From Arthrobacter hankyongi (GTDB lineage Bacteria; Actinomycetota; Actinomycetes; Actinomycetales; Micrococcaceae), in contig NZ_JAKLTQ010000022.1 of the NCBI RefSeq assembly GCF_022012395.1, forward strand, positions 1-64,000: DNA of 64,000 bases. The letters are read 5' to 3'. Shown one piece after another: positions 29,719 through 37,575 of this stretch. How positions within the stretch are numbered: position 1 is the stretch's first letter; each line of letters begins with the position of its first letter. The notes below the pieces were generated by a model, which was given only the letters and a program-made list of their open reading frames with translations, was not told the origin of the DNA and did not search any database. The translations under genes were made by a program, and so were the position numbers.

Positions 29719-30105
29719 ATGGGTGCCAGTACCGCCGCACGCCCCGACATCATCAAGCTCAGCGGCATTTCCGCCGTCGGCTACCACGGGGTCTTCGAGC
29801 ATGAACGCCGCGACGGCCAGCAGTTCATCGTCGACGTCGCGCTGCATACGGACACCCGCGCGGCGGCCGCCACGGACGAGCTGGAGCGCACCGCCAACTA
29901 CGGCGCGCTGGCCAACCAGGTCCGCGACATCATCGCCGGGGACCCGGTGAACCTGATCGAGACCCTGGCCGAGCGGATCGCCGCCGGCGTGCTCGGGGCC
30001 TTTGCCGTCAGCGCCGTGGAAGTGACGGTGCACAAGCCGCAGGCGCCGATCGAGGTGCCCTTCGGCGACGTGACCGTCAGCATCTACCGGGAGCAGGACC
30101 GGTGA
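29719..30105 (+). CDS. folB: Dihydroneopterin aldolase
   Basis: The 128-residue enzyme cleaves dihydroneopterin to 6-hydroxymethyl-dihydropterin. GYHGVFEHERRDGQQFIVDV and the YGALANQV and KPQAPIEVPFGDVTVSI elements are conserved, including the active-site Glu and Lys. The ATG at 29719 is the first after folP that leaves a normal-length enzyme. The end overlaps folK in GTGA, so translation is coupled. Confidence 0.95.
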   Translation: MGASTAARPDIIKLSGISAVGYHGVFEHERRDGQQFIVDVALHTDTRAAAATDELERTANYGALANQVRDIIAGDPVNLIETLAERIAAGVLGAFAVSAVEVTVHKPQAPIEVPFGDVTVSIYREQDR

Positions 30106-30596
30106 GCGTCCGGGCGGTGCTGGCCCTGGGCAGCAACCTGGGCGAACGCAGCGACACCCTGTCGCTGGCGGTGGCGGACCTGGTGGACACCCCGCAGGTG
30201 CGGCTGCGCGAGGTTTCCCCGGTGGTGCAGACCAAACCGGTGGGCGGGCCCGCGGACCAGCCGGACTACCTGAACATGGTGATCGAGGTCGAGACGGACC
30301 TGGCCCCGTTCGAGCTGCTGGCACACTGCCAGGCGGTGGAGAACAAGCACCACCGGGCGCGCGATGTCCGCTGGGGTCCGCGCACGCTGGACATCGACAT
30401 CATCACCTACGGGGACCTGGTCCTGGACGATGAGCGGCTGACCATTCCGCACCCGCGGGCGGCCGAGCGTGCCTTCGTGCTGCAGCCGTGGGCGTGGATG
30501 GATTCGTCGGCCACACTCAACGGGGTCCCGGTGGGACAGCTGGCCGCCGCGGCCGCGGACCTGGACGGCCTCCAACCTTTCGGGCCCGGGGACTGA
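30102..30596 (+). CDS. folK: 2-amino-4-hydroxy-6-hydroxymethyldihydropteridine diphosphokinase (HPPK)
   Basis: The 164-residue enzyme pyrophosphorylates 6-hydroxymethyl-dihydropterin before folP acts. ALGSNLGERSDTL, the NKHHRARDVRWGPRTLDIDIITYG motif with its two metal-binding Asp residues, and IPHPRAAERAFVL are present. The GTG start shares bases with the folB stop. It completes the folE-P-B-K block; genes follow at short distances, so the transcript probably continues. Confidence 0.96.
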   Translation: MSVRAVLALGSNLGERSDTLSLAVADLVDTPQVRLREVSPVVQTKPVGGPADQPDYLNMVIEVETDLAPFELLAHCQAVENKHHRARDVRWGPRTLDIDIITYGDLVLDDERLTIPHPRAAERAFVLQPWAWMDSSATLNGVPVGQLAAAAADLDGLQPFGPGD

Positions 30597-30619
30597 ACGG
30601 CCGGGATGGGCGCCGCGCG

Positions 30620-31126
30620 ATGAGAACCGTCAAATACAGCTGGCTCGGGCTGATCATCCTCAGCAGCGCCGTCATCGGCTGGCTGGCGAACCTGCTCGCC
30701 CTGCGTGCCTCGCTGCCGGTGCCCGTGCTGCACCTGAGTTCGCTGGCCACGATGGCGGCCGTCGCGGTGTTCACGCTGGTGCTGGGCCTGCGGGTGCGGC
30801 GCTGGCGCAACGGCCGGCGGGACCGCGAGCTGAACCCGGTACTGGCCGCCCGCACGCTGGTGCTGGCCCAGGCCTGCGCCTACGCCGGCGGGCTGATCAT
30901 CGGCTGGCATGCCGGCATCCTGGTGGACCAGCTGGCGCTGCTGGCCTACCGGCCCGGCGGCGCGGTGCTCTGGCAGGTGCTGGTAATGATCGGGGCCGGG
31001 CTGGTGATGGTCGTCGTCGGCCTGGTGGTCGAGCGTTTCTGCAAGCTGCCGCCGGACGAACCGGATGCCCTCAAGGACCTGAAGAAGGAGGGCCCGGAAA
31101 CGGCGGGCGAGGGGGAGTATGCCTAA
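30620..31126 (+). CDS. DUF3180 family membrane protein
   Basis: The 168-residue protein has four hydrophobic segments (about 9-27, 38-60, 83-106 and 117-140) and a charged C-terminal tail. It fits DUF3180, an actinobacterial family of unknown function that regularly follows folK. The ATG at 30620 begins at MRTVKYSWLG, the conserved start of the family. The end overlaps the next gene by eight bases. Confidence 0.88.
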   Translation: MRTVKYSWLGLIILSSAVIGWLANLLALRASLPVPVLHLSSLATMAAVAVFTLVLGLRVRRWRNGRRDRELNPVLAARTLVLAQACAYAGGLIIGWHAGILVDQLALLAYRPGGAVLWQVLVMIGAGLVMVVVGLVVERFCKLPPDEPDALKDLKKEGPETAGEGEYA

Positions 31127-31631
31127 GGAGCCGATCGATCCGGCCGGAATTGCCTGGTCCCGGGTCTCACCTAAATACATCACCGTGCGCCTGATCGGCT
31201 GGGCAGCGGCGACGCTGGTGGGCACCGCGGTGCTCAGCGTGCCGCTGGTGCTGACGCTGAGCGGGATCTGGCCGGCCTTCCCGCTCTGGCTGGCCTGGCT
31301 GCTGCCGGCCCTGGAGCTGGCCGTGGCGCTCTGGCGCGGCGCGCTGATCCCGCGCCAGACCAGGGCCATCGGCTATGCCGAACGGGACGATGACCTGCTG
31401 ATCCGCGGTGGTATCTTCTTCCAGCGGGTGATGGTCGTCCCGTACGGCAGGATGCAGTACGTGGACGTTGCCGTCGGGCCGCTGGAGCGCGCGTTCGGAC
31501 TGGCCTCGATCAAGCTGCACACCGCCTCGCCGGCCACCATCGCGGCCCTGCCCGGGCTGCCGGAGGCCGAGGCTGCCCGGCTGCGCGAACAGCTCTCGGC
31601 GCGCGGACAGGCAAGGCTGGCCGGGCTGTGA
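31119..31631 (+). CDS. bPH2 (bacterial PH-like) membrane protein, YdbS-like
   Basis: The 170-residue protein has two membrane segments (about 26-48 and 53-71) and a bPH2 domain with IRGGIFFQRVMVVPYGRMQYVDV and GLASIKLHTAS. It pairs with the larger bPH2 protein encoded directly after it, as YdbS and YdbT do in Bacillus. The role of this pair is not firmly known; in Firmicutes it gives protection against a lantibiotic-like agent. The start overlaps the DUF3180 gene by eight bases, and the end overlaps its partner in GTGA. Confidence 0.88.
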   Translation: MPKEPIDPAGIAWSRVSPKYITVRLIGWAAATLVGTAVLSVPLVLTLSGIWPAFPLWLAWLLPALELAVALWRGALIPRQTRAIGYAERDDDLLIRGGIFFQRVMVVPYGRMQYVDVAVGPLERAFGLASIKLHTASPATIAALPGLPEAEAARLREQLSARGQARLAGL

Positions 31632-33190
31632 GCATTCCGGAGCCGCTGTCCGGCACGGGTGCCGGGCCCGACGGCGCGTCCGGAACGCTGGCACCGGATC
31701 CGGCCGGCACCTGGCACCGCGTGCATCCGGTCTCGCCGTTCGTCCGCGGCTGGATCGCGCTGGCCGCCATTGCCTATTTCTTCGGCCGGGACTGGTTCGA
31801 GGGCTTCTTCCGCGGGGAACCGGTCTGGGCCGTCGCGGACGGCCGGCTCGGCTGGACCGCCGCCGCCCTGGGCGTGGTGCTGGTGCTGCTGGTGGGCGGC
31901 TACGTGCTGTCCTGGTGGTTCACCCGCTACCAGATCACCGGCGACCACGTCCGGGTCAATTCGGGCATCCTGTTCCGCCAGCACCGGCAGGCGCGCCTGG
32001 ACCGGGTCCAGGCCATCGACATCGTCCAGCCGCTGCTGGCACGCATCTTCGCCCTGGCCGAACTGAAATTCGAGGTGGCCGACGCCGGCGAGTCCGCGGT
32101 GCGCCTGGCCTACCTGCCGCTGGCCGACGCCCAGCGGCTGCGGGCGGCCATTCTCGCGCACGCCGCCGGCATCCGGCTCGACCCGGCGAAGCCCGAGGAG
32201 GCCCCCGAGGCGCCCGAGCAGCAGGTCCTGGCCGTGCCCGGCGGCCGGGTGGCCGGCGCCGCGCTGCTCTCGGGCACCACCGTGTTCCTGGTCCTGGCCG
32301 TGGCCGCCGCGGCGGTACTGGCCTGGCTGGCCGACACCCCGGCGGCCATGGCGGTGCTGCTGCCGACCCTGTTCGGCACCGCCGCGGGCTACTGGGGCTT
32401 CTTCAGCACCGCATACAATTTCCGCGCCGCCATTTCCCCGGACGGGATCCGGCTGCGCTACGGGCTGCTGGAAACCCGGGCCCAGACCGTCCCGCCCGGA
32501 CGGGTGCAGGCGGTTTCGGTCTCGCAGCCGCCGCTGTGGCGGGCCAAGGGCTGGTACCGGATGCGCGTGAACGTGGCCGGCTACGGAGCCGGCGGCGAGA
32601 ACGCCGCCGCCCGGACCACGCTGCTGCCGGTGGGCACCCGCCAGGACGTGATGCAGATCCTGGCCTTGGTGCTGCCGGACCCGGGCACGCCGGACCCGCT
32701 GGCGGTCTTCGGCGCAGGGCTGGCGGGCAGCGGCAGCGGCGCCGGCTTCCGCACCTCGCCGCGCCGGGCGCGCTGGCTCTCGCCGCTGAGTTTCCGGCGC
32801 AACGGCTATGCCGCCACCGGGACGGCGCTGCTGGCCCGCTCGGGCGCCCTGTGGCGGGAACTGGCCGTGGTGCCGCACGAACGGACCCAGTCCATCGCGC
32901 TGCACCAGGGACCGCTGGCCCGCCGGCTGGGACTGGCGGACCTGCGCCTGCACACGACCGTGGGGCCGGTGGACCCGCGGGTGCGGCAGCTGGACACGGC
33001 GGCGGCCCGCCTGCTCTTCGACGAACAGGCCGCCCGCGCCGCGGCGGCGCGGCGGATCGCGGTGCCCGAGCGCTGGCTCGAGCAGCGGCCCGGCAGCGGA
33101 CCCGCAACGGACACCGGCCCCGCGATCGCCGTGAACGACGCGCAAGACGAAAAAGACGAGCAACTGGAGCAGGACCATGGCAGAGGCTAA
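31628..33190 (+). CDS. bPH2 membrane protein with repeated domains, YdbT-like
   Basis: The 520-residue protein has two pairs of membrane segments (about 38-60 and 70-96; 215-238 and 243-262) and three bPH2 copies, marked by VNSGILFRQHRQARLDRVQAIDI, LRYGLLETRAQTVPPGRVQAVSV and the degenerate ALLARSGALWRELAVVPHERTQSIAL. The GTG start is coupled to the upstream bPH2 gene. The C-terminal tail after residue ~485 is polar and acidic. The gene overlaps the next one by 14 bases. Function is unknown; membrane location is clear from the sequence. Confidence 0.88.
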   Translation: MSIPEPLSGTGAGPDGASGTLAPDPAGTWHRVHPVSPFVRGWIALAAIAYFFGRDWFEGFFRGEPVWAVADGRLGWTAAALGVVLVLLVGGYVLSWWFTRYQITGDHVRVNSGILFRQHRQARLDRVQAIDIVQPLLARIFALAELKFEVADAGESAVRLAYLPLADAQRLRAAILAHAAGIRLDPAKPEEAPEAPEQQVLAVPGGRVAGAALLSGTTVFLVLAVAAAAVLAWLADTPAAMAVLLPTLFGTAAGYWGFFSTAYNFRAAISPDGIRLRYGLLETRAQTVPPGRVQAVSVSQPPLWRAKGWYRMRVNVAGYGAGGENAAARTTLLPVGTRQDVMQILALVLPDPGTPDPLAVFGAGLAGSGSGAGFRTSPRRARWLSPLSFRRNGYAATGTALLARSGALWRELAVVPHERTQSIALHQGPLARRLGLADLRLHTTVGPVDPRVRQLDTAAARLLFDEQAARAAAARRIAVPERWLEQRPGSGPATDTGPAIAVNDAQDEKDEQLEQDHGRG

Positions 33191-34106
33191 GCCCGGACGG
33201 CTGGGGATCGGCGTCGTCGGCGCCGGCAAGGTCGGTGCCGTCCTGGGTGCGGCGCTGCGCGCCGCCGGGCACGCCGTCGTGGGCGTCTCCGCGGTCTCTG
33301 CCGCCAGCCGGGAACGGGCGGAGAACCTGCTGCCGGGCGTGCCGGTGCTGGCGATTCCCGAGGTCATCGAGCGCGCCGAGCTGGTCCTGCTGGCGGTGCC
33401 CGACGACGCCCTGCCGGAGCTGGTGGCCGGCCTGGCCGGCACCGGCGCCTGGCAGCCGGGACAGCTGGTGGTGCACACCAGCGGCCGCCACGGCACCGGC
33501 GTGCTGGCGCCGGCCCGGGCGATGGGGGCGATCCCGCTGGCCATCCACCCGGCGATGACCTTCACCGGCCTGAGCCTGGACCTGACCCGGCTCACCGACT
33601 GCGCCTTCGGCGTCACCGCCGACCGCCCGGTCCTGCCGATCGCCCAGGCCCTGGTGGTGGAGATGGGCGCCGAACCGGTAGTCATCCAGGAGCGGGACCG
33701 CCCGCTCTACCACGCCGCGCTCGCGCACGCCTCCAACCACCTGGTGACCATTGCGGCCCAGTCCGCGCAGCTGCTGGCGGCGGCCGGGGCCGAACAGCCG
33801 GACCGGCTGCTCGGGCCGCTGATGCGGGCCTCGCTGGAGAACGCGCTGGCCTCCGGGGAAGCGGCGCTGACCGGCCCGGTGGCCCGCGGCGACACCGGCA
33901 CCGTGCGGGTGCACCGGGAGGCCCTGATGCACTACGAGGTGGAGACCGGGGCCACCGACATCCGGCAGGCCTACGAAGAGCTGGCCCGCGCCACGGCCAA
34001 GCGTGCGCTGGCCCGCGGCCTGCTCAAGGACGGCCAAGCCACCGACATCCTGGACATCCTTTCGCCCCGGACCACACCCCTCAACGATCAGGAGGACCCC
34101 CAGTGA
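33177..34106 (+). CDS. Rossmann-fold and DUF2520 domain protein
   Basis: The 309-residue protein has an N-terminal Rossmann-like domain ([21 protein letters not shown]) and a C-terminal DUF2520 helical domain with [22 protein letters not shown] and [17 protein letters not shown]. The family resembles pyrroline-5-carboxylate reductase and ketopantoate reductase in architecture. It almost always precedes panC in actinobacteria, and the two overlap here in GTGA, so a role in or near pantothenate synthesis (for example ketopantoate reduction) is a reasonable but unproven idea. Confidence 0.9.
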   Translation: MAEAKPGRLGIGVVGAGKVGAVLGAALRAAGHAVVGVSAVSAASRERAENLLPGVPVLAIPEVIERAELVLLAVPDDALPELVAGLAGTGAWQPGQLVVHTSGRHGTGVLAPARAMGAIPLAIHPAMTFTGLSLDLTRLTDCAFGVTADRPVLPIAQALVVEMGAEPVVIQERDRPLYHAALAHASNHLVTIAAQSAQLLAAAGAEQPDRLLGPLMRASLENALASGEAALTGPVARGDTGTVRVHREALMHYEVETGATDIRQAYEELARATAKRALARGLLKDGQATDILDILSPRTTPLNDQEDPQ

Positions 34107-35038
34107 GCACGCGCCCGCGGCTTGTCACCACCCAGGCGGAGCTGAAGGAAGCCAGCACCGAGCTGCTCGGCGCCGCGGCCGAAAGGCACCGGTCCGGCCG
34201 GGCCAGCCAGGCGCTGGTGCCCACCATGGGCGCTCTGCACAGCGGCCACGCGGCCCTGGTGGACGCGGCGCGGGGCGCCAACGACGTCGTTGTGGTCTCG
34301 ATTTTCGTCAATCCGCTGCAGTTCGGCGAGGCCGCCGACCTGCAGCGCTACCCGCGCACGCTCGAGGCGGACCTTGACCTGCTGGCTTCGGCCGGCGCGG
34401 ACATTGTGTTCGCGCCCGCGGTCCAGGAGGTCTATCCGGACGGCGAACCGCTGGTGCGGATCTCCGCGGGCCGGCTCGGGGAGACGCTCGAAGGCGCCTC
34501 CCGGCCGGGGCACTTCGACGGCGCGCTGACCGTGGTCGCCAAGCTGCTGCACTACGCGCTGCCGGCGCTGCCGGCCGACTTCCGCGCCTACTTCGGCCAG
34601 AAGGATGCGCAGCAGCTGGCCCTGGTGCGGCGGATGGTGGCTGACTTGGACTTCCCGGTGGAAATCGTGGGGGTGCCGATTGTCCGGGACGCGGACGGCC
34701 TGGCACTCTCCAGCCGCAACCGCTTCCTGTCCCCGGCCGAGCGCGAGGCGGCCCTGGTGCTCTCGCGCAGCCTGCACTACCTGAAGGGGCAGGCGGACCG
34801 GCACGAGCCGCTGGACCTCAACGGTGCGCTGGCCATGATCGGCTCGGTGCCGCTGGTGGAGCTGGACTACCTGGAAGTGGTGGATCCGGCCAGCCTGGCG
34901 CCGCTGGCGTTCAACTGCCAGGACACGCCCTTCACCGGGGAGGCGCTGGCCCTGGCGGCGGCCCGGGTGGGGCCGGTGCGGCTGATCGACAACGTCCGGC
35001 TCGGCGCCGGCCAGGGTCCGGGAGCCGAACCGCGATAG
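34103..35038 (+). CDS. panC: Pantothenate synthetase
   Basis: The 311-residue enzyme joins pantoate and beta-alanine with [21 protein letters not shown] carries the HxGH nucleotidyl-transfer motif; [43 protein letters not shown]-like segment and [18 protein letters not shown] (KMSKS equivalent) follow. The N-terminus is about 20 residues longer than in E. coli. The GTG start overlaps the DUF2520 stop. lysS follows after 35 bases but appears to have its own promoter. Confidence 0.97.
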   Translation: MSTRPRLVTTQAELKEASTELLGAAAERHRSGRASQALVPTMGALHSGHAALVDAARGANDVVVVSIFVNPLQFGEAADLQRYPRTLEADLDLLASAGADIVFAPAVQEVYPDGEPLVRISAGRLGETLEGASRPGHFDGALTVVAKLLHYALPALPADFRAYFGQKDAQQLALVRRMVADLDFPVEIVGVPIVRDADGLALSSRNRFLSPAEREAALVLSRSLHYLKGQADRHEPLDLNGALAMIGSVPLVELDYLEVVDPASLAPLAFNCQDTPFTGEALALAAARVGPVRLIDNVRLGAGQGPGAEPR

Positions 35039-35059
35039 GAAGCACGGCCGCGGTAACGG

Positions 35060-35065
35060 TAACCT
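35060..35065 (+). promoter_or_regulatory. -10 hexamer TAACCT upstream of lysS
   Basis: TAACCT lies eight bases before the lysS GTG with no ribosome binding site between, so a leaderless or nearly leaderless lysS message is likely. It lies inside a GGTAAC repeat. Confidence 0.4.
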
Positions 35066-35073
35066 TAACTACC

Positions 35074-36591
35074 GTGACCCGTGAACACCACCCCGCCCCC
35101 GCCCATCCCGTCGAGGCAGCAGATGCCTCCGAGCAGACGCGCGTCCGCATGGAAAAGCGCGCCAAGCTGCTCGAGCGCGGCATGGAACCCTACCCGGTCG
35201 GGGTGGAGCGCACGCACACGCTGGCCGAGATCCGGGAAAAGTACGGCCATCTCGAGGCGGACGAAACCACCGGCGACATCGTCGGGGTGACCGGCCGTGT
35301 GGTGTTCGTCCGCAACACCGGCAAGCTGTGCTTCGCGACCCTGCAGGAAGGCAACGGGACGCGGCTGCAGGCCATGCTCAGCCTGGCCAACGTGGGCGAG
35401 GACGCGCTGGCGGACTGGAAGGCGCTGGTGGACCTGGGCGACCACGTCTTCATCCACGGCGAGGTGATCAGTTCCAAGCGCGGCGAGCTTTCCGTCATGG
35501 CCGACTCCTGGTCCATGGCCTCCAAGGCCCTGCGCCCGCTGCCGGTGCTGCACGCCGGGCTGAACGAGGAAACCCGCGTGCGCCAGCGCTACGTGGACCT
35601 GATCACCCGCGGCGAGGCCCGGCAGATGGTCTACACCCGTGCCGCCGTGGTCCGCTCGATCCGCGAGACCCTGCACGGCCACGGCTACGTGGAGGTGGAG
35701 ACCCCGATACTGCAGCTGGTCCACGGTGGCGCCGCGGCCCGCCCGTTCCACACCCACCTGAACGCCTTCGACCAGGACATGACGCTGCGCATCGCCACCG
35801 AGCTGTACCTCAAGCGCGCCGTCGTCGGCGGGATCGACCGGGTCTTCGAGATCGGGCGCATTTTCCGCAACGAGGGCGTGGACTCCACGCACAGCCCCGA
35901 ATTCACCACGCTGGAAAGCTACGAGGCCTACGCCGACCAGTTCGTGATGGCCGAGCGGATGCAGGAAATGATCCTCAACGCCGCGGACGCGGTGGGCACG
36001 CGCGTGATCGAGACCGACAAGGGCACCATCGACCTGAATGGGGAATGGCGCTGGCTGGGCGTGTACCCCGGACTGTCCGAAGCGGTGGGGGTCGAAATCA
36101 CGCCGGAAACCAGCGGCCACGTGCTGCGCGACATCGCGGCCAAGCACGGGGTCAAGGTGGAGCCGCAGTGGGACACGCAGAAGATCGTCATCGAGCTTTT
36201 CGGCGAGATCGTGGAGCCGACGCTGCTGCAGCCGACCTTCGTCTACGACTACCCGCCGGCGGCCCAGCCGCTGGCCCGGCACCACCGCGACCGGCCCGGA
36301 CTGATCGAGGCCTGGGACCTGATCATCGGCGGCATGGAACGCGGCACCGCGTTCTCCGAGCTGATCGACCCGGTCATCCAGCGCGAGCGGCTGGTGGAAC
36401 AGTCGCGCAAGGCCGCCTCCGGCGACCACGAGGCGATGCAGCTGGACGAGGACTTCCTGCGCGCCCTCGAATACGGTGCGCCGCCGATGGGCGGCATCGG
36501 CCTGGGCATCGACCGGCTGGTCATGCTTTTCACCCAGGCGGGAATCCGGGAGACCATCCTGTTCCCGCTGCTGAAGCCTGAATTGGGATAG
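35074..36591 (+). CDS. lysS: Lysyl-tRNA synthetase (class II)
   Basis: The 505-residue enzyme charges tRNA-Lys. It has an OB-fold tRNA-binding domain (VTGRVVFVRNTGKLCFATLQEG) and the class II core: motif 1 near VEVETPILQ, motif 2 FEIGRIFRNEGVDSTHSPEFTTLE, and motif 3 GIGLGIDRLVMLFT. The N-terminal extension of about 25 residues is disordered. The GTG at 35074 is the first in-frame start after panC. tRNA-Lys(TTT) is also in the window but about 20 kb away. A tiny membrane protein gene follows after three bases. Confidence 0.97.
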   Translation: MTREHHPAPAHPVEAADASEQTRVRMEKRAKLLERGMEPYPVGVERTHTLAEIREKYGHLEADETTGDIVGVTGRVVFVRNTGKLCFATLQEGNGTRLQAMLSLANVGEDALADWKALVDLGDHVFIHGEVISSKRGELSVMADSWSMASKALRPLPVLHAGLNEETRVRQRYVDLITRGEARQMVYTRAAVVRSIRETLHGHGYVEVETPILQLVHGGAAARPFHTHLNAFDQDMTLRIATELYLKRAVVGGIDRVFEIGRIFRNEGVDSTHSPEFTTLESYEAYADQFVMAERMQEMILNAADAVGTRVIETDKGTIDLNGEWRWLGVYPGLSEAVGVEITPETSGHVLRDIAAKHGVKVEPQWDTQKIVIELFGEIVEPTLLQPTFVYDYPPAAQPLARHHRDRPGLIEAWDLIIGGMERGTAFSELIDPVIQRERLVEQSRKAASGDHEAMQLDEDFLRALEYGAPPMGGIGLGIDRLVMLFTQAGIRETILFPLLKPELG

Positions 36592-36594
36592 TTG

Positions 36595-36762
36595 ATGGAA
36601 TACCTGTGGGTGCTGGCCCCCTCGGCCTGCGTTGGATTGTTGTTCTACTTCGTCATGAAGGCGCTCTTTAATGCCGACCGCAAGGAACGCCAGGCATTGG
36701 CCGAGGCCGAGCGCGAGGCGGATGCCGGAACCGCCGCCAATCGCGACAATTCCGGACAATAG
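36595..36762 (+). CDS. 55-residue single-pass membrane protein downstream of lysS
   Basis: An ATG three bases after the lysS stop opens a 55-residue frame: MEYLWVLAP, one membrane helix (about 4-24), then a short basic patch (NADRKERQ) and an acidic, helical tail ending SGQ. The coding pattern (G/C at third positions) and the tight link to lysS support a real gene; similar short proteins follow lysS in Arthrobacter relatives. Translation is probably coupled to lysS termination, as there is no separate ribosome binding site beyond the lysS end. Function is unknown. Confidence 0.75.
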   Translation: MEYLWVLAPSACVGLLFYFVMKALFNADRKERQALAEAEREADAGTAANRDNSGQ

Positions 36763-36815
36763 CCGGAATTGCCGCCCGGGGGCTGTTTCCGGCCGGAATA
36801 GATTGCCGGATTATG

Positions 36816-36846
36816 GGCGCCGGTGTCCCTCAGGGGCACCGGCGCC
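36816..36846 (+). terminator. Hairpin terminator after the lysS unit
   Basis: A 14-bp stem with one G-U pair (36816-36829 with 36833-36846) and loop TCA lies 54 bases past the small membrane protein gene. Confidence 0.65.
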
Positions 36847-36964
36847 TTGCCCTGCCCGGGGGGACATTGTACGGACCGTCGAAAGCCAATCGGCCGGTGT
36901 CCGATAGCGTCCGCGGCGTTATGCTGAAAATGTCCGGATCCGATTAATTCCGCGGCCGGAATCC

Positions 36965-36983
36965 GTTAGGCATTCATCCTAAC
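36965..36983 (+). repeat. GTTAGG/CCTAAC inverted repeat upstream of the lsr2 promoter
   Basis: GTTAGG (36965-36970) and CCTAAC (36978-36983) flank seven AT-rich bases, just upstream of the lsr2 -35. It may bind a regulator. The 319-base gap 36763-37081 otherwise holds the terminator, this repeat and the promoter; I see no further gene in it. Confidence 0.4.
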
Positions 36984-36999
36984 AATCACACTGGACATG

Positions 37000-37028
37000 T
37001 TGCCTGCTAAAGCCCCATGGGACATAAT
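37000..37028 (+). promoter_or_regulatory. lsr2 promoter
   Basis: TTGCCT (37000-37005) and CATAAT (37023-37028) are separated by exactly 17 bases. The predicted leader of about 47 bases ends with AGGAG six bases before the GTG. The whole segment is much AT-richer than the surrounding DNA, which suits self-binding by Lsr2. Confidence 0.5.
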
Positions 37029-37081
37029 CGGACTGGCCCTGGGGAGGCCATTAATTCAGGACCATACATAAGGAGCCGAGA

Positions 37082-37429
37082 GTGGCGCAGGAATACGTGC
37101 TTGTTAAGACTGACGACCTGGATGGTGGAAAGGCCGACGAAACCGTCCACTTCAGCCTCGACTCGAAAAACTATGTCATTGACCTGACCACGGCGAATGC
37201 CCAGGCGCTGCGCGATGCCCTCAAGCCCTTTGTGGCGAAGGCCCGCGAGGAGGCGCCCCGCCGGGAGGCGGCCGGCCGCGGCGCCAAAGGCAGGACCCCG
37301 GCGGCGGTCCGCAGCCACGATGCCTCGGCGGTGCGCAGCTGGGCGCGGGAGCACGGCTACCAGGTCAGCGACCGCGGCCGGGTGCAGTCGAACATCCTGG
37401 AGGCCTACCGCCAGGCCGTCGGCAGCTGA
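37082..37429 (+). CDS. lsr2: Lsr2 nucleoid-associated protein
   Basis: The 115-residue protein is the actinobacterial H-NS analogue that silences AT-rich DNA. The N-terminal dimerisation domain (about 1-60) is FSLDSKNYVIDLT-centred; the C-terminal domain (about 77-115) has SAVRSWAREHGYQVSDRGRVQSNILEAYRQA, where the GR pair after SD inserts in the minor groove (RGR is intact). The linker is basic. GTG start with AGGAG six bases away. Own promoter and a very strong terminator isolate it from lysS and clpC. Confidence 0.96.
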   Translation: MAQEYVLVKTDDLDGGKADETVHFSLDSKNYVIDLTTANAQALRDALKPFVAKAREEAPRREAAGRGAKGRTPAAVRSHDASAVRSWAREHGYQVSDRGRVQSNILEAYRQAVGS

Positions 37430-37442
37430 CCGCCGGCACCGG

Positions 37443-37480
37443 CGGCAGGAGGCGGGCACTTCGGTGCCCGCCTCCTGCCG
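37443..37480 (+). terminator. UUCG-capped terminator of lsr2
   Basis: A perfect 17-bp stem (37443-37459 with 37464-37480) is closed by the extra-stable C(TTCG)G tetraloop, 14 bases past the lsr2 stop. Confidence 0.85.
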
Positions 37481-37498
37481 TGTCCGGCCGCGATTTTC

Positions 37499-37509
37499 CC
37501 CCTAGGGCG
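37499..37509 (+). promoter_or_regulatory. Possible ClgR operator upstream of clpC
   Basis: CCCCTAGGGCG followed by AAC matches the right half of the ClgR consensus (CGCYNANRGCG with AT flank) and has one mismatch in the left half. It lies about 19 bases before the proposed -35, where an activator would bind. ClgR is known to activate clp genes in actinobacteria; the match is imperfect. Confidence 0.3.
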
Positions 37510-37527
37510 AACAGGCCCCACATTCAC

Positions 37528-37556
37528 TTGCCGGGCACGTAGCATCAAAGTACGCA
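37528..37556 (+). promoter_or_regulatory. Possible clpC promoter
   Basis: TTGCCG (37528-37533) and TACGCA (37551-37556) are 17 bases apart. The leader would be short and contains AGGAG eight bases before the clpC ATG. Confidence 0.4.
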
Positions 37557-37575
37557 GTAGCTAGGAGTGTGCGAG

